A DNA stretch of 64,000 nt, from contig NZ_CP090364.1 of NCBI RefSeq assembly GCF_021432065.1, forward strand, positions 434,001-498,000, read 5' to 3'. The position numbers were made by a program, and so were the translations under genes. The stretch comes from Photobacterium sp. TLY01. GTDB lineage: Bacteria; Pseudomonadota; Gammaproteobacteria; Enterobacterales; Vibrionaceae. Positions 37,247 to 47,164 of the stretch are shown one piece after another (the stretch's first letter is position 1; each line of letters begins with the position of its first letter). Under the pieces are notes generated by a model. The model made no database searches. It was not told where the DNA came from and saw nothing but the letters and a program-made list of their open reading frames with translations.

Positions 37247-37675
37247 TTATTCGGCGAAATAGGTCTGTTCGAACTGAATATTACCGCTGGTGGACTGACG
37301 GGAGATATCGATATTGAAACGGAAGCGCTCCTCGTTGGCATGACTCAGTTCGGCAATGTAGTAGATAGCATCGCCTTCGCGCACTTCACGGAAAGTGAGG
37401 TTTTTCTCATTGCCGACCAGATTACGTGCTGTGCCTTTCACCAGGGCTGCCACGGCGGGTTTACCTTCAACGCTGGTATCGAGCACAGTGACATTAATCA
37501 GTGCCGAATAACGGCTGCGCTGAATACGGTAATTTTTCGCGATATCCGCCGTCAGAAAGGTCGACGGAAAGGTTGAATAGTGCACTTCCAGCTCGCCGAT
37601 ATTTTTAAGTTGTTCTGCCTGTGCGGGCAGGGCCAAACTGATGGTTGCAATTACAGCAATCAGTAACTGTTTCAT
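37247..37675 (-). CDS. DUF4426 domain-containing periplasmic protein
   Basis: A 142-residue secreted protein with a signal peptide ([20 protein letters not shown], cleavage near 20) and the DUF4426 body ([21 protein letters not shown]). The function is unknown. It sits between yggU and rdgB, its usual place in vibrios, but no catalytic motif is visible. Confidence 0.85.
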   Translation of the reverse strand: MKQLLIAVIATISLALPAQAEQLKNIGELEVHYSTFPSTFLTADIAKNYRIQRSRYSALINVTVLDTSVEGKPAVAALVKGTARNLVGNEKNLTFREVREGDAIYYIAELSHANEERFRFNIDISRQSTSGNIQFEQTYFAE

Positions 37676-37800
37676 GGTGTTGTCCTTCTATCCTGTTGAA
37701 GAATGCCAGATGGCCTAAGACCTTACATTCAAAAGGGATAATATGGTAATTGTTTACAGTATAGAGTGGTCCGCGGACGGCGTCTTTGCGGGTATCAGAA

Positions 37801-38094
37801 TTACAGCAAGGCGCTGATGAGCGGGGGTATGACTTGTGGCGCTTGTATCCGGATGAGTTTGTGCCGGCCCGTTTCTCCCTTTTCGATGATGATTTGCCCT
37901 TTGGCTACCCTAAACTGCTTGGCCAGAAACTTGACCAGGTGGCCGTTCGCTTTGCCGTCAACCGGCGGAGCCGTGATGGCGACTTTGATTTCGTCGCCAT
38001 GCAGGCCGATCAGTTGATCCCGGCTGGCCTTGGGTTGTACATAAAAGCGGATCAAAAGATCCGCTTTATCATGACAAACAGGGCTCAGGCTCAC
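37801..38094 (-). CDS. yggU: YggU family protein (DUF167)
   Basis: A 97-residue small basic protein with the DUF167 signature [16 protein letters not shown] and [12 protein letters not shown]. The role is unknown. It overlaps yggT by 4 bases (ATGA) and so is co-translated with it. Confidence 0.93.
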   Translation of the reverse strand: MSLSPVCHDKADLLIRFYVQPKASRDQLIGLHGDEIKVAITAPPVDGKANGHLVKFLAKQFRVAKGQIIIEKGETGRHKLIRIQAPQVIPPLISALL

Positions 38095-38648
38095 AGCTGG
38101 AACCAGATCGGGCCAATCAGATCGCCCATCAGGATATTGGCGAAGTGCAGGCCAACAAAAAGCACCAGTACGCTCAGATCCAGGCCGCCAATGGCCGGAA
38201 TGATGCGGCGGATTGGCGCTGTCATCGGCTCGGTCAGCTGATGCATCACGTACTCGATCGGGCTGCGTCCCTGACTGACCCAGCTCAGGATGGCACGGAT
38301 CAGCAGCACCCAGAACAGCAGGCCACCGGCCGCTTTGAGCAAGGAGAGTCCGGCGATCCAGAACAGATCCGGGCTGAATGCCACGCCGCCATTGGTCAGC
38401 ACGAATTGCAGCGCAATAAACTTACCGACCGTGAGCAGGTAAGCAAACAGCACTGTGGCCAGATCAAGCGAGCCGATTGAAGGGATCACACGGCGCAGCG
38501 GGCCGAGAACCGGCTGGGTGACTTTCACCACAAACTGGGAAAAGGGGTTATAGAAATCCGCCTTGGCCCATTGCAGCCACAGTCGCAGCAGCACCACCAT
38601 GATATAAAGATCAAAAAGGGTGCTGACTAAAAAAGCAATAGCATTCAT
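38091..38648 (-). CDS. yggT: YggT family inner-membrane protein
   Basis: A 185-residue membrane protein with two YggT repeats, each having a pair of membrane helices and the loop [30 protein letters not shown] motif (seen at about residues 34-59, and [20 protein letters not shown] at about 131-150). It is linked to osmotic or potassium phenotypes and septum-region proteins in other bacteria. It lies 9 bp after proC in the same operon. AAGG sits before the ATG. Confidence 0.93.
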   Translation of the reverse strand: MNAIAFLVSTLFDLYIMVVLLRLWLQWAKADFYNPFSQFVVKVTQPVLGPLRRVIPSIGSLDLATVLFAYLLTVGKFIALQFVLTNGGVAFSPDLFWIAGLSLLKAAGGLLFWVLLIRAILSWVSQGRSPIEYVMHQLTEPMTAPIRRIIPAIGGLDLSVLVLFVGLHFANILMGDLIGPIWFQL

Positions 38649-38657
38649 ATTGTTACC

Positions 38658-39476
38658 TTAAAATAATTTTTCCATTTCCTGTGCGCGGCTGACAGCGGCC
38701 TGCATGGCTTTGGCTACGATATCACTAAGTTGCGCTTCATTAAATGTGCGGATCGCCTCTGCTGTGGTGCCGCCTTTGGAAGTCACCTGTTCACGCAGTG
38801 TCGACAGCTCAGTATCCGGGTTAGCGATCACCATACCGGCAGCGCCCAGTGCAGCTTGCTGCACCAGTTCACGTGCGGTTTCTTTGTCAAAGCCCTGACG
38901 GATCGCTTCGTTCTGCATGGCTTCCATGAACAGGAAAAAGTAAGCAGGCGCACTGCCGGCTGCGGCAATCACGCCATTGATCCCTGACTCTTCAGATACC
39001 CAGCAGGTTTTGCCGACTGCCGCCATCAGGTTGTCAGAAAACTGGCGATCCTCGCTGCTGACATCTGAATCGGCATACATACCGCTCATGCCTTTGCCAA
39101 TCAGCGAAGGGGTATTGGGCATCACTCGTACCAGGCTGACTTTGGCGGCCAGCATGGCCTGCAGGCGCGCCACTGAGATCCCCGCTGCAATGGAAATGAC
39201 CAGTTTGCCGTCGAAATTGATGGCTTGCAGCGGTTCACAAACGCTGGCCATCAGCTGGGGTTTGACAGCCAGTACGATGACCTCGGCTTGCTGGGCGGCG
39301 CGCAGGTTGTCACTGTCGGTATGAATACCGTATTCACGCGCCAGGGGTTCACGGCGCTCGGCACTTGGCGCGGTGGCCGTGATCTTATCGGCGGGATAAC
39401 CGCTGGCAACCAGGCCGGCGATGATAGAACGGGCCATGTTACCGGCGCCGATAAAAGCGATTGTACGTTGTTCCAT
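38658..39476 (-). CDS. proC: Pyrroline-5-carboxylate reductase
   Basis: A 272-residue enzyme making proline from P5C with NAD(P)H. The Rossmann start is IAFIGAGNMARSIIAGL (about residues 6-22), and the family signature DVSSKGGTTAEAI-type motif appears as TSKGGTTAEAIRTF (about 233). It is part of the yggS-proC-yggT-yggU operon. Confidence 0.95.
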   Translation of the reverse strand: MEQRTIAFIGAGNMARSIIAGLVASGYPADKITATAPSAERREPLAREYGIHTDSDNLRAAQQAEVIVLAVKPQLMASVCEPLQAINFDGKLVISIAAGISVARLQAMLAAKVSLVRVMPNTPSLIGKGMSGMYADSDVSSEDRQFSDNLMAAVGKTCWVSEESGINGVIAAAGSAPAYFFLFMEAMQNEAIRQGFDKETARELVQQAALGAAGMVIANPDTELSTLREQVTSKGGTTAEAIRTFNEAQLSDIVAKAMQAAVSRAQEMEKLF

Positions 39477-39522
39477 GAGAAATCCTTCTGAACGTATTGA
39501 GCGCCTGATGCTTCAAGCGAGT

Positions 39523-40224
39523 TTAACTGTAATCCCTGGCGCCAAAGATAGCGGTCCCGATGCGCACCATAGTGCTGCCTGCGGCCACGGCCGCTTCCAT
39601 GTCGCCGCTCATACCTATCGATAGGGTATCCAGTCGGGTTTGCGGCAGACGTTGCTGCAAAGTGTCTCTGGCTTTCGCCAGTGCAGAAAAAGCCTGGAAT
39701 TGACTGGTATAATCGTCGGCTTTTTCCGGTATCGACATCAGACCGCGCAGCTCGATATTGGGTAAGGCGGCAACCTCTGCAGCCAGCTCTGCCAACTGAT
39801 CAAAATCGACACCTGATTTAGAAGCTTCGCCACTGGTGTTGACCTGAAGCAGGATTTTCAGCGGCGGCAGCGTTGCCGGGCGCTGATCGCTGAGCCGACG
39901 GGCGATTTTAAGCCGGTCGACCGAATGCACCCAGTCGAAATGTTCGGCGATCGGTCGTGTCTTGTTGGACTGGACAGGGCCGATAAAATGCCAGACTAAC
40001 GTTTGATCTGACTGAGAAAAATGCTGAATTTTCTCAACGCCTTCCTGGACATAGTTTTCGCCAAAGGCGCGTTGCCCGGCGGCTATGGCTTCCGCGATGG
40101 CGCTGACCGGTTTGGTTTTACTGACCGCCAGCAGTTGCACTGAATCTGTATCACGGCCGCATTTTTCGCAGGCCTGCCGGATCTCTCGGGTGACCTGTGT
40201 AATATTTTGTTTGATACTACTCAT
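39523..40224 (-). CDS. yggS: YggS family PLP-binding protein
   Basis: A 233-residue PLP homeostasis protein with an alanine-racemase-like TIM barrel. The PLP lysine lies in LLAVSKTKPVSAI (about residue 36), and HFIGPVQSNKTRPI and GMSGDMEAAVAAGSTMVRIG are conserved. It heads the operon leading to proC and is divergent from pilT by 23 bp, so promoters overlap. Confidence 0.95.
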   Translation of the reverse strand: MSSIKQNITQVTREIRQACEKCGRDTDSVQLLAVSKTKPVSAIAEAIAAGQRAFGENYVQEGVEKIQHFSQSDQTLVWHFIGPVQSNKTRPIAEHFDWVHSVDRLKIARRLSDQRPATLPPLKILLQVNTSGEASKSGVDFDQLAELAAEVAALPNIELRGLMSIPEKADDYTSQFQAFSALAKARDTLQQRLPQTRLDTLSIGMSGDMEAAVAAGSTMVRIGTAIFGARDYS

Positions 40225-40247
40225 AATTGATTCTTTAGGGAAAATGT

Positions 40248-41282
40248 ATGGATATCACCGAACTACTGGACTTTAGTGTAAAGCATAACGCCTCCGATCT
40301 GCACCTTTCCGCTGGGGTATCGCCAATGATTCGGGTAGACGGTGATGTCAGGCCGCTCAGCATACCGCCTCTGAGCCATGAGGAGGCGCACCGGCTGATC
40401 ACCGATATTATGAATGACGGCCAGCGGCGTGAATATGAAGAAAGGCTGGAAGTGGATTTTTCTTTTGTTCTGCCCGATGTCGGACGGTTTCGGGTCAATG
40501 CGTTTCAGCAGTCCCGCGGGTGTGCTGCGGTGTTCCGGACCATTCCCCAGTCTGTGCCCTCACTGGAAACCTTGCAGGTGCCTGAGGTGTTTTACCAGAT
40601 TGCCCAGAGTCAGCGTGGGCTGGTGCTGGTTACCGGAGCAACCGGTTCAGGCAAATCGACCACCATCGCCGCTATGGTGGATCATATTAACACCCACACG
40701 CACCGTCATATTCTGACCATTGAAGATCCGGTGGAGTTTGTCCATCAAAGTAAGCGCTGCCTGATCAATCAGCGCGAGGTGCACCGGGATACCCACAGTT
40801 TCCAGAATGCGCTGCGCTCGGCGTTGCGCGAAGATCCCGATGTGATCATGGTGGGTGAATTGCGCGATCAGGAAACCATACGCTTAGCGCTGACCGCGGC
40901 CGAAACCGGTCATCTGGTGCTGGGTACGCTGCACACCAGCTCAGCGGCCAAGGCAATCGACCGGATCATTGATGTCTTCCCCGGCAATGATAAAGCTATG
41001 GTGCGTTCTATGCTGTCGGAATCACTGCGGGCGGTGATCGCGCAGAGCCTGCTCAAATGCCCCGGCGGTGGCAGGATGGCGGCCCATGAAATCATGCTGG
41101 CAACGCCGGCGATCCGAAACCTGATCCGGGAAGACAAAGTGGCCCAGATGTATTCCATGATCCAGACCGGCGCCGGGATGGGGATGCAGACAATGGAGCA
41201 GGCCGTGAACCGTCTCATGGCACAGGGGTTAATTGAACCCGAGGAAGCCGCCAAGGTGGTGGAACGTAATCAGGGATTATGA
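40248..41282 (+). CDS. pilT: Type IV pilus retraction ATPase PilT
   Basis: A 344-residue hexameric ATPase powering pilus retraction for twitching and DNA uptake. Walker A GATGSGKSTTIAAM (about residues 130-143), Walker B DPDVIMVGELRDQET, His box TGHLVLGTLHTSSA and the PilT-specific C-terminal AIRNLIREDKVAQM are present. pilU follows at once. An RBS-poor leader (TAGGGAAAATG) precedes the start. Confidence 0.95.
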   Translation: MDITELLDFSVKHNASDLHLSAGVSPMIRVDGDVRPLSIPPLSHEEAHRLITDIMNDGQRREYEERLEVDFSFVLPDVGRFRVNAFQQSRGCAAVFRTIPQSVPSLETLQVPEVFYQIAQSQRGLVLVTGATGSGKSTTIAAMVDHINTHTHRHILTIEDPVEFVHQSKRCLINQREVHRDTHSFQNALRSALREDPDVIMVGELRDQETIRLALTAAETGHLVLGTLHTSSAAKAIDRIIDVFPGNDKAMVRSMLSESLRAVIAQSLLKCPGGGRMAAHEIMLATPAIRNLIREDKVAQMYSMIQTGAGMGMQTMEQAVNRLMAQGLIEPEEAAKVVERNQGL

Positions 41283-41298
41283 GGCAGGAAATCGACCC

Positions 41299-42405
41299 AT
41301 GAATTTGGATTTTATGCTCTGCCAGATGACAGACCAGCAGGCGTCCGACCTGTATCTCACCGTGGCTGCGCCCTGCCAGCTGAAAATCAACGGGCGGCTG
41401 TGTCCGCTCGGTGAAAGCCTGTCGGCAGAACAATTGATGGCCTTGTGCCAGCAGTCGATGTCGGATGAGCAGTGGCAGAGCTTTGTTGCACTCAAAGAGG
41501 CGAACTTTGCGCTGGTACGCGGTGAGCGCCGTTTTCGTATCAGTGCCTTCTGGCAGCGCGAGCAGCCGGGCATGGTGATTCGCCGTATTGAAACCGTGAT
41601 TCCCGACATGGATTCCCTCTGCCTGCCTGAACCCATGAAGGCGATGGCGCTGGCAAAACGGGGCTTGATCCTGGTGGTCGGAGCGACCGGCTCGGGGAAA
41701 TCAACCTCCATGGCGGCGCTGACAGGGCACCGAAACCGTCATAGCAGCGGTCATATTCTAACGGTGGAAGACCCGATAGAATTTATTCATCAGCACCAGC
41801 AATGCATCGTGACCCAGCGTGAGGTCGGTTTAGATACTGCAAGCTATGAAGTGGCACTGAAAAATTCTTTGCGTCAGGCACCGGACATGATTTTGATTGG
41901 TGAAATACGCAATCAGGAAACCATGGCGCATGCGCTTAATTTTGCTGAAACCGGCCATCTGTGTATGGCAACCCTGCATGCCAATAACGCCAATCAGGCG
42001 CTGGAACGGATACTGCATTTAGTGCCCAAAGAGCAGCGGGAGTCGCTGTTATTTGATTTGTCGCTGAACCTGAAAGGGATACTGGCGCAGCAACTGATCC
42101 CCGATCCCGCCGGAGAGGGTCGTCATGCGGTGTTTGAGTTACTGATCAATACCCCCAGAGTGTCGGATTTGATCCGGCGTGGCGAGTTGCATGAACTGAA
42201 AGCCACCATGGCCAAAGGCCGTGAGCATGGCATGATCACCTTTGATCAGTCGCTGTATGCACTGCTCAGCCAGGGAAAAATCTGCGAGAACGATGCGCTC
42301 AGCTATGCCGATTCGGCCAATGATTTGCGCCTGATGATCAAAACCGGCCAGCCAGGCCAGAGCTCAGCTGGCGGGCTGGACGGGGTCACGATCCGGTTTG
42401 AATGA
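41299..42405 (+). CDS. pilU: PilT-like accessory retraction ATPase PilU
   Basis: A 368-residue PilU with Walker A GATGSGKSTSMAAL, Walker B DMILIGEIRNQETM and TGHLCMATLHANN. It works only with PilT to strengthen retraction in species studied. The start at 41299 (MNLDFMLCQM) has CAGGAAA upstream and avoids overlap with pilT; a longer frame from 41233 would overlap pilT by 50 bases. Confidence 0.93.
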   Translation: MNLDFMLCQMTDQQASDLYLTVAAPCQLKINGRLCPLGESLSAEQLMALCQQSMSDEQWQSFVALKEANFALVRGERRFRISAFWQREQPGMVIRRIETVIPDMDSLCLPEPMKAMALAKRGLILVVGATGSGKSTSMAALTGHRNRHSSGHILTVEDPIEFIHQHQQCIVTQREVGLDTASYEVALKNSLRQAPDMILIGEIRNQETMAHALNFAETGHLCMATLHANNANQALERILHLVPKEQRESLLFDLSLNLKGILAQQLIPDPAGEGRHAVFELLINTPRVSDLIRRGELHELKATMAKGREHGMITFDQSLYALLSQGKICENDALSYADSANDLRLMIKTGQPGQSSAGGLDGVTIRFE

Positions 42406-42435
42406 TAGCGGATACGACAAGGGAAGCTTTTGCCC

Positions 42436-42468
42436 ACCCATGATCCCAAAGCGGGATAAGCTGTACGG
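42436..42468 (+). repeat. Dispersed repeat, copy 1
   Basis: Fits the pattern ACCnATGATCnCAAAnGC...GCTGTACnG shared with copies at 44030, 49926, 49978 and 50104. It lies in the pilU-to-membrane-protein gap. Confidence 0.5.
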
Positions 42469-42596
42469 GCTGTGATGTTGTTACTTTTGCGTTAAATCTT
42501 TGTGATCCCCCTAGTGGTTTCAAAATAACCACCTTGTGCTCTGTTTGCTCTCTCTTTATATGTATATACAAATAACGTGTAGAGGGAGTGAATCAC

Positions 42597-43913
42597 ATGG
42601 AACAATCTCAGTCTCGTGTCAGTGCATCGGATGCACTGGCACGTTTCCGCTTACTGTTTCTCAGTGCTGTCGGGATATTTTTCTTTTTCGTGCCCATTTC
42701 GGTAAATGGAAAATCGACGATCCCGTTGGATCATTTGGTTAGTCAAATCAAAGTCTGGCTGGGGAGCGGTGTTGCCTGGTATGCCTTTGCCATGATCGTA
42801 ATCGGTGCAGTCTATCCGTTTGTCACCGGCCAATGGTCAAAGAGCCTGACAGATAAAGTCTTTTCTGTGCTGAAAGTCATGGGTGCCGGCGCAGCACTGA
42901 TGGCGGTCACAGGAGCAGGACCTGAGTTCCTGCACAGCAAAGACATGCTGCCGTTTCTGTTCGAGAAGCTGGTGATCTCGGTCGGTCTGATTGTTCCTGT
43001 CGGGGCGGTGTTTCTCTCGTTTCTGGTCAGCTATGGCCTGCTGGAATTGATTGGTATCCTGGTGCAGCCAGTGATGCGACCGATCTGGCGTACGCCGGGG
43101 CGCTCTGCGATTGATGCGGTTGCCTCATTCGTCGGCAGTTATTCTCTGGGTCTGTTGATCACCAATAGAGTATACAAATCAGGGCAATATTCAGCCAAAG
43201 AGGCGGCGATCATCGCTACCGGCTTCTCGACTGTGTCGGCCACGTTTATGATCATCGTGGCGAAAACTCTGGATCTGATGGCGGTCTGGAACCTGTATTT
43301 CTGGGGCACGTTGGTGATTACTTTCATCGTGACTGCAATTACGGTTCGTTTGCCCCCGTTACGTCAGATGGATGAATCCGTGGCTGATCCTGAACCGGAT
43401 GCCGGCAGTGAAGGCCGACTGCAGACGGCGTACCAGACCGGCATGAATGTGGCCCGGCAGGCCCCGGCTCTGGGCAGCAATGTTCTGTCGACCATCAAAG
43501 ACGGTCTGCTGATGACCATTTCCATCCTGCCATCCATTATGTCTGTGGGCCTGATTGGTTTGCTGGTGGCGAAATACACCCCAGTGTTTGAGTGGCTGGG
43601 CTATCTGTTTTACCCGTTTACTGCGGTGTGGGGCATTGAGGGTGCGAAAGAGCTGGCGCAGGCCTCGGCATCGGGTCTGGCGGAAATGTTCCTGCCTGCG
43701 CTGCTGCTGCGCGAGGCGGAATTTGTGGTGCGTATGGCGGCCGCAGTGATCTGTGTGTCCAGCGTGCTGTTTTTCTCAGCGTCAATTCCCTGCATTCTGT
43801 CGACCTCTATTCCGCTGAGTGTCGGACGTCTGGTGGTGATCTGGTTTATCCGGACCGCGCTGAGTTTGCTGCTGGCGATTCCGTTTGCGATGTTTGTGGC
43901 CGGGCAAATGTAA
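42597..43913 (+). CDS. YjiH family membrane protein (nucleoside-recognition/Gate domain)
   Basis: A 438-residue inner-membrane protein with about ten hydrophobic segments and Gate-like regions (SFVGSYSLGLLITNRVYKSG; ATGFSTVSATFMIIVAKTL). It resembles the YjiH family, whose transport substrate is not known. The ATG at 42597 is chosen over GTG 42588 because AGAGGGAG lies eight bases before it. It is a single-gene unit with terminator between pilU and ruvX, and is not part of the E. coli gene order here. Confidence 0.82.
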   Translation: MEQSQSRVSASDALARFRLLFLSAVGIFFFFVPISVNGKSTIPLDHLVSQIKVWLGSGVAWYAFAMIVIGAVYPFVTGQWSKSLTDKVFSVLKVMGAGAALMAVTGAGPEFLHSKDMLPFLFEKLVISVGLIVPVGAVFLSFLVSYGLLELIGILVQPVMRPIWRTPGRSAIDAVASFVGSYSLGLLITNRVYKSGQYSAKEAAIIATGFSTVSATFMIIVAKTLDLMAVWNLYFWGTLVITFIVTAITVRLPPLRQMDESVADPEPDAGSEGRLQTAYQTGMNVARQAPALGSNVLSTIKDGLLMTISILPSIMSVGLIGLLVAKYTPVFEWLGYLFYPFTAVWGIEGAKELAQASASGLAEMFLPALLLREAEFVVRMAAAVICVSSVLFFSASIPCILSTSIPLSVGRLVVIWFIRTALSLLLAIPFAMFVAGQM

Positions 43914-43928
43914 TTTCGCTATCACCGC

Positions 43929-43950
43929 TGATAGCTGATAGCTGATAGCT
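43929..43950. repeat. Heptanucleotide tandem repeat
   Basis: Three copies of TGATAGC plus one base follow 16 bp after the membrane protein gene. It is intergenic, so any length change would affect only the mRNA tail. Confidence 0.8.
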
Positions 43951-43964
43951 CACGCTGAGTGATG

Positions 43965-44005
43965 AAAAAGCCCTGAAGTCGTAACTGTCAGGGCTTTTAT
44001 TTTGT
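43965..44005. terminator. Terminator after the YjiH-family gene
   Basis: AAAAGCCCTGA / TCAGGGCTTTT with an 11-base loop and T-rich tail on the plus strand; A-rich on the other side, so it may also serve ruvX. Confidence 0.8.
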
Positions 44006-44029
44006 TGCTGGTTTGAAGGGCTTTGGACC

Positions 44030-44062
44030 ACCGATGATCTCAAAGCTAAAAACGCTGTACAG
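44030..44062 (+). repeat. Dispersed repeat, copy 2
   Basis: ACCGATGATCTCAAAGC...CGCTGTACAG, matching copies 1, 3, 4 and 5 in order of conserved blocks. It ends just before the ruvX stop. Confidence 0.55.
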
Positions 44063-44067
44063 AGCGC

Positions 44068-44496
44068 TCAACCGTATTGCTGTTCGAACCAGCTTTCGAG
44101 GATCACCACGGCAGACTGAGAGTCGACATTGCCTTTGCTGAGTGAGCGGTAGCCACCGCGGGCAAAGAGATCCGAGCGCGCTTCGACCGTACTCAAACGT
44201 TCATCATGCAACTCGACCTGGCACCCGAACCGGCCATGCAGGCGGTTGGCAAATTTGCGCGCGCGAGGGGTGATACTTTCCAGTTCTTGGCCGTATACAT
44301 CCAGCGGCAGGCCGACCACAATGAGGTCTGGTTGCCATTCTTTGAGTAATTTTTCAATCGCTTCCCAGCTGGGAATACCGTCGTTGGCTTTCAGGGCCGG
44401 CAGGGGACTGGCTGTGCCTGTCAGCTCCTGGCCGATGGCGGCGCCAATGCTTTTGGTGCCATAGTCGAAGGCAAGTACCGTACGAGAGGTGCTCAT
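44068..44496 (-). CDS. ruvX: Holliday junction resolvase-like protein RuvX/YqgF
   Basis: A 142-residue RNase H-fold protein with the first catalytic Asp in [15 protein letters not shown] (about residue 10) and the [12 protein letters not shown] and [11 protein letters not shown] motifs. In E. coli it acts in 16S rRNA 5' processing; the Holliday junction role is by homology. It overlaps yqgE by 4 bases. Confidence 0.95.
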   Translation of the reverse strand: MSTSRTVLAFDYGTKSIGAAIGQELTGTASPLPALKANDGIPSWEAIEKLLKEWQPDLIVVGLPLDVYGQELESITPRARKFANRLHGRFGCQVELHDERLSTVEARSDLFARGGYRSLSKGNVDSQSAVVILESWFEQQYG

Positions 44497-45056
44497 GAGT
44501 GTCCTATTTCAGTGGATAAGTTTGCAGAATGGATACCCAGTTTGGCGACGGCTTTGTCCCAGCGTTCATTGATCGGGGTTTCAAACACCACTTCAGGATC
44601 GGCTTCCATGGTCAGCCAGCTATTGTCAGCCAGTTCCTGCTCCAGCTGACCGGCGGTCCAGCCGGCATAGCCGAGGGCGACCAGAAATTGGCTCGGCTCA
44701 TTCTGGGTACCCAGCAGGGGCAGGATATCGGTTGAGGTGGTCATCTTGATTTCTTCGGTCAGAGCAAGGCTGGAGCTGTATTCCTCTTTGCTGTTGTGCA
44801 GGATAAATCCCCGGTCACTGGCCACCGGACCGCCTATCATGACAGGTTTTTCCAGGCTGGCAGGATGCGCAACGGGTAAGTCGCGCTCCACCTTGATCTG
44901 CTCCAGCATGCTGCCGACAGACACATCAATCGGCAAGTTGATGACAATGCCCATCGCGCCTTCATCGTTGTGCTCGCACACATACACCACACTGCGTTTG
45001 AAGTGCGGATCCTGCAGACTGGGCATGGCCACCAGAAAATGATTGGTGAGATTCAT
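44493..45056 (-). CDS. yqgE: YqgE/AlgH family protein
   Basis: A 187-residue protein starting [19 protein letters not shown], with the conserved [20 protein letters not shown] and [14 protein letters not shown] motifs. The biochemical role is unknown. It is coupled to ruvX, and gshB precedes it. Confidence 0.95.
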   Translation of the reverse strand: MNLTNHFLVAMPSLQDPHFKRSVVYVCEHNDEGAMGIVINLPIDVSVGSMLEQIKVERDLPVAHPASLEKPVMIGGPVASDRGFILHNSKEEYSSSLALTEEIKMTTSTDILPLLGTQNEPSQFLVALGYAGWTAGQLEQELADNSWLTMEADPEVVFETPINERWDKAVAKLGIHSANLSTEIGHS

Positions 45057-45206
45057 CGTTCAGTCCTTACACACTCTCAGACAGGCTCTCACATTAAGTA
45101 TGGGGATGAATTGGCCTAAATGGTAAGTCTGAGAACAGTGTTGTTAAAAATGAAAACGTGACGTGTTGTCAACTTTGACAGACAACACGCCGAGGTTTCA
45201 AAAGGA

Positions 45207-46157
45207 TTATGCGCTTTTCAGGCGACCTTCAATGGCATCCATGAGTTTGCCCGTAATCGAAATATCATACGCCGCTTCAATTTCGCGAATACAGGTTGGG
45301 CTGGTGACATTGATTTCCGTCAGCTTGTCGCCAATCACATCCAGGCCTACAAAAATCAGCCCTTTTTCTTTCAGTGCCGGTGCGACTGCTTCAGCAATTT
45401 TGCGGTCAGTTTCGCTCAGCGGGCGGGGTTCGCCGCGGCCACCAGCGGCCAGGTTGCCGCGGGTTTCCCCTTCGGCCGGAATCCGGGCCAGACAGTAAGG
45501 CATCGGCTCGCCGTCCACCACCAGAATGCGTTTGTCACCGTTACTGATGTCTGGCACGAAGGTTTGCGCCATACAGTAGTATTCACCGTGATTGGTCAGG
45601 GTTTCAATGATCACCGACAGGTTCGGATCGCCGGCTTTGACGCGGAAGATCGACGAGCCGCCCATACCGTCCAGCGGTTTGAGAATGATATCGCCGTGTT
45701 CCTGCTGGAAAGCGCGGATCTTCTCTGCCCGGCGGGTCACGATGGTGGTCGGTGTCAGTTCCGGGAACCAGGCGGTGTAGAGTTTTTCATTACAGTCACG
45801 CAGGCTCTGGGGCTTATTGACGATCAGAGTGCCTTGCTCTTCTGCGCGCTCCAGAATATAGGTGGCGTAGATGTATTCGGTATCGAACGGCGGATCCTTG
45901 CGCATCAGTACGGCATCAAGCTCGCTCAGTTCGATTTCCTGCTCACCGTGGAAGCTGAACCAGTCGGTCGGATCTTCTTTGAGTTTGACGATCCGGGTGC
46001 GGGCGATTGCTTTGCCTTGCTCCAGAGACAGATCAGCCATTTCCATATAATGGATTTCCCAGCCGCGACGCTGTGCTTCAAGCATCATCGCAAAGCTGGA
46101 ATCCTTTTTGATGGTAATGGACTGGATGGGATCCATCACAATACCCAATTTGATCAT
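45207..46157 (-). CDS. gshB: Glutathione synthetase
   Basis: A 316-residue ATP-grasp enzyme adding glycine to gamma-Glu-Cys. Visible motifs are LGIVMDPIQSITIKKDSSFA, LKPLDGMGGSSIFRV (ATP-grasp loop, about residues 160-174) and the C-terminal EINVTSPTCIREIE. An AAGGAG ribosome site is present. It lies 15 bp after rsmE in the same direction. Confidence 0.96.
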   Translation of the reverse strand: MIKLGIVMDPIQSITIKKDSSFAMMLEAQRRGWEIHYMEMADLSLEQGKAIARTRIVKLKEDPTDWFSFHGEQEIELSELDAVLMRKDPPFDTEYIYATYILERAEEQGTLIVNKPQSLRDCNEKLYTAWFPELTPTTIVTRRAEKIRAFQQEHGDIILKPLDGMGGSSIFRVKAGDPNLSVIIETLTNHGEYYCMAQTFVPDISNGDKRILVVDGEPMPYCLARIPAEGETRGNLAAGGRGEPRPLSETDRKIAEAVAPALKEKGLIFVGLDVIGDKLTEINVTSPTCIREIEAAYDISITGKLMDAIEGRLKSA

Positions 46158-46172
46158 GTCTTTTCTCCTTGG

Positions 46173-46904
46173 TTAGCCAAGATCGCCAAAGCGGACCTGT
46201 AGCGCAGTTATCGCCGTCATCGCGGCAGTTTCAGTTCTAAGAACCCGGGGACCGAGCAGCACTTCGCTGAAGCGGAACGTTTCTGTCATACTGATTTCCT
46301 GCTCCGACAGGCCACCTTCCGGCCCGATCAGCAGACGGACGCGGGTGACAGGAGCGGGCAGGGTATTCATGGAATATTGGGCTCTTGGGTGCAAATTCAA
46401 CTTCAGGCCGTCAAATTCTTCCGCGCACCAATCTTCCAGCTTCATCACAGGACGGATTTCCGGTACCACATTGCGGCCGCACTGCTCGCAGGCGCTGATG
46501 GCGATTTTTTGCCACTGAGACAGTTTCTTGTCGAACCTGTCTTGCGTCAGTTTGACACCGCAGCGCTCTGAGATCAGTGGCGTAATGCTGTTTACGCCCA
46601 GCTCGACAGATTTCTGAATCGTGAATTCCATCTTATCGCCGCGGGAGATCACCTGGCCCAAATGCAGATCTAAAGGGGATTCGACACTGCGTTCAACCCG
46701 GGCTGAGATTGCGACTTCAACCTGCTTTTTACCGGCTTCGGTAATGACCGCCGGGAATTCAGCATTGCTGCCGTCGAACAGCAGAATTTCCTGACCGGGC
46801 TGCATGCGCATGACGCGGCCGACATGGTTGGCGGCGTCATCACTTAATAACACTTTTCCGCTTTCAGGCAGGCGCTCAGGATGGAAAATACGTGGTACTC
46901 TCAT
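46173..46904 (-). CDS. rsmE: 16S rRNA (uracil1498-N3)-methyltransferase
   Basis: A 243-residue SPOUT methyltransferase. The knot motifs [14 protein letters not shown] (about residues 194-207) and [18 protein letters not shown] are intact. It methylates U1498 in the decoding region of 16S rRNA. First gene of the rsmE-gshB pair. Confidence 0.95.
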   Translation of the reverse strand: MRVPRIFHPERLPESGKVLLSDDAANHVGRVMRMQPGQEILLFDGSNAEFPAVITEAGKKQVEVAISARVERSVESPLDLHLGQVISRGDKMEFTIQKSVELGVNSITPLISERCGVKLTQDRFDKKLSQWQKIAISACEQCGRNVVPEIRPVMKLEDWCAEEFDGLKLNLHPRAQYSMNTLPAPVTRVRLLIGPEGGLSEQEISMTETFRFSEVLLGPRVLRTETAAMTAITALQVRFGDLG

Positions 46905-47164
46905 AGTCTCAATTCGTTGGCTTTGATGGTTATTCCTGGCGCCAGTATACCAAGCTTGGCGCTAATGTACCGAACAATGCATCGTGCTGAATCATGCGCG
47001 ATGAGACGCTGCGGAGCTATCCTGAAGTGTTATCTCGCGCAAAAGCTGTACGAACCAACATTGATGCGGCTCATAACTCCGGCAAAAATTCAGTGGGATT
47101 GGCCTCTGTATCCCCTAAAATGCCGGCTTTGCGGCGGCGCTATTGAACAGGGGACAGAACAAGA

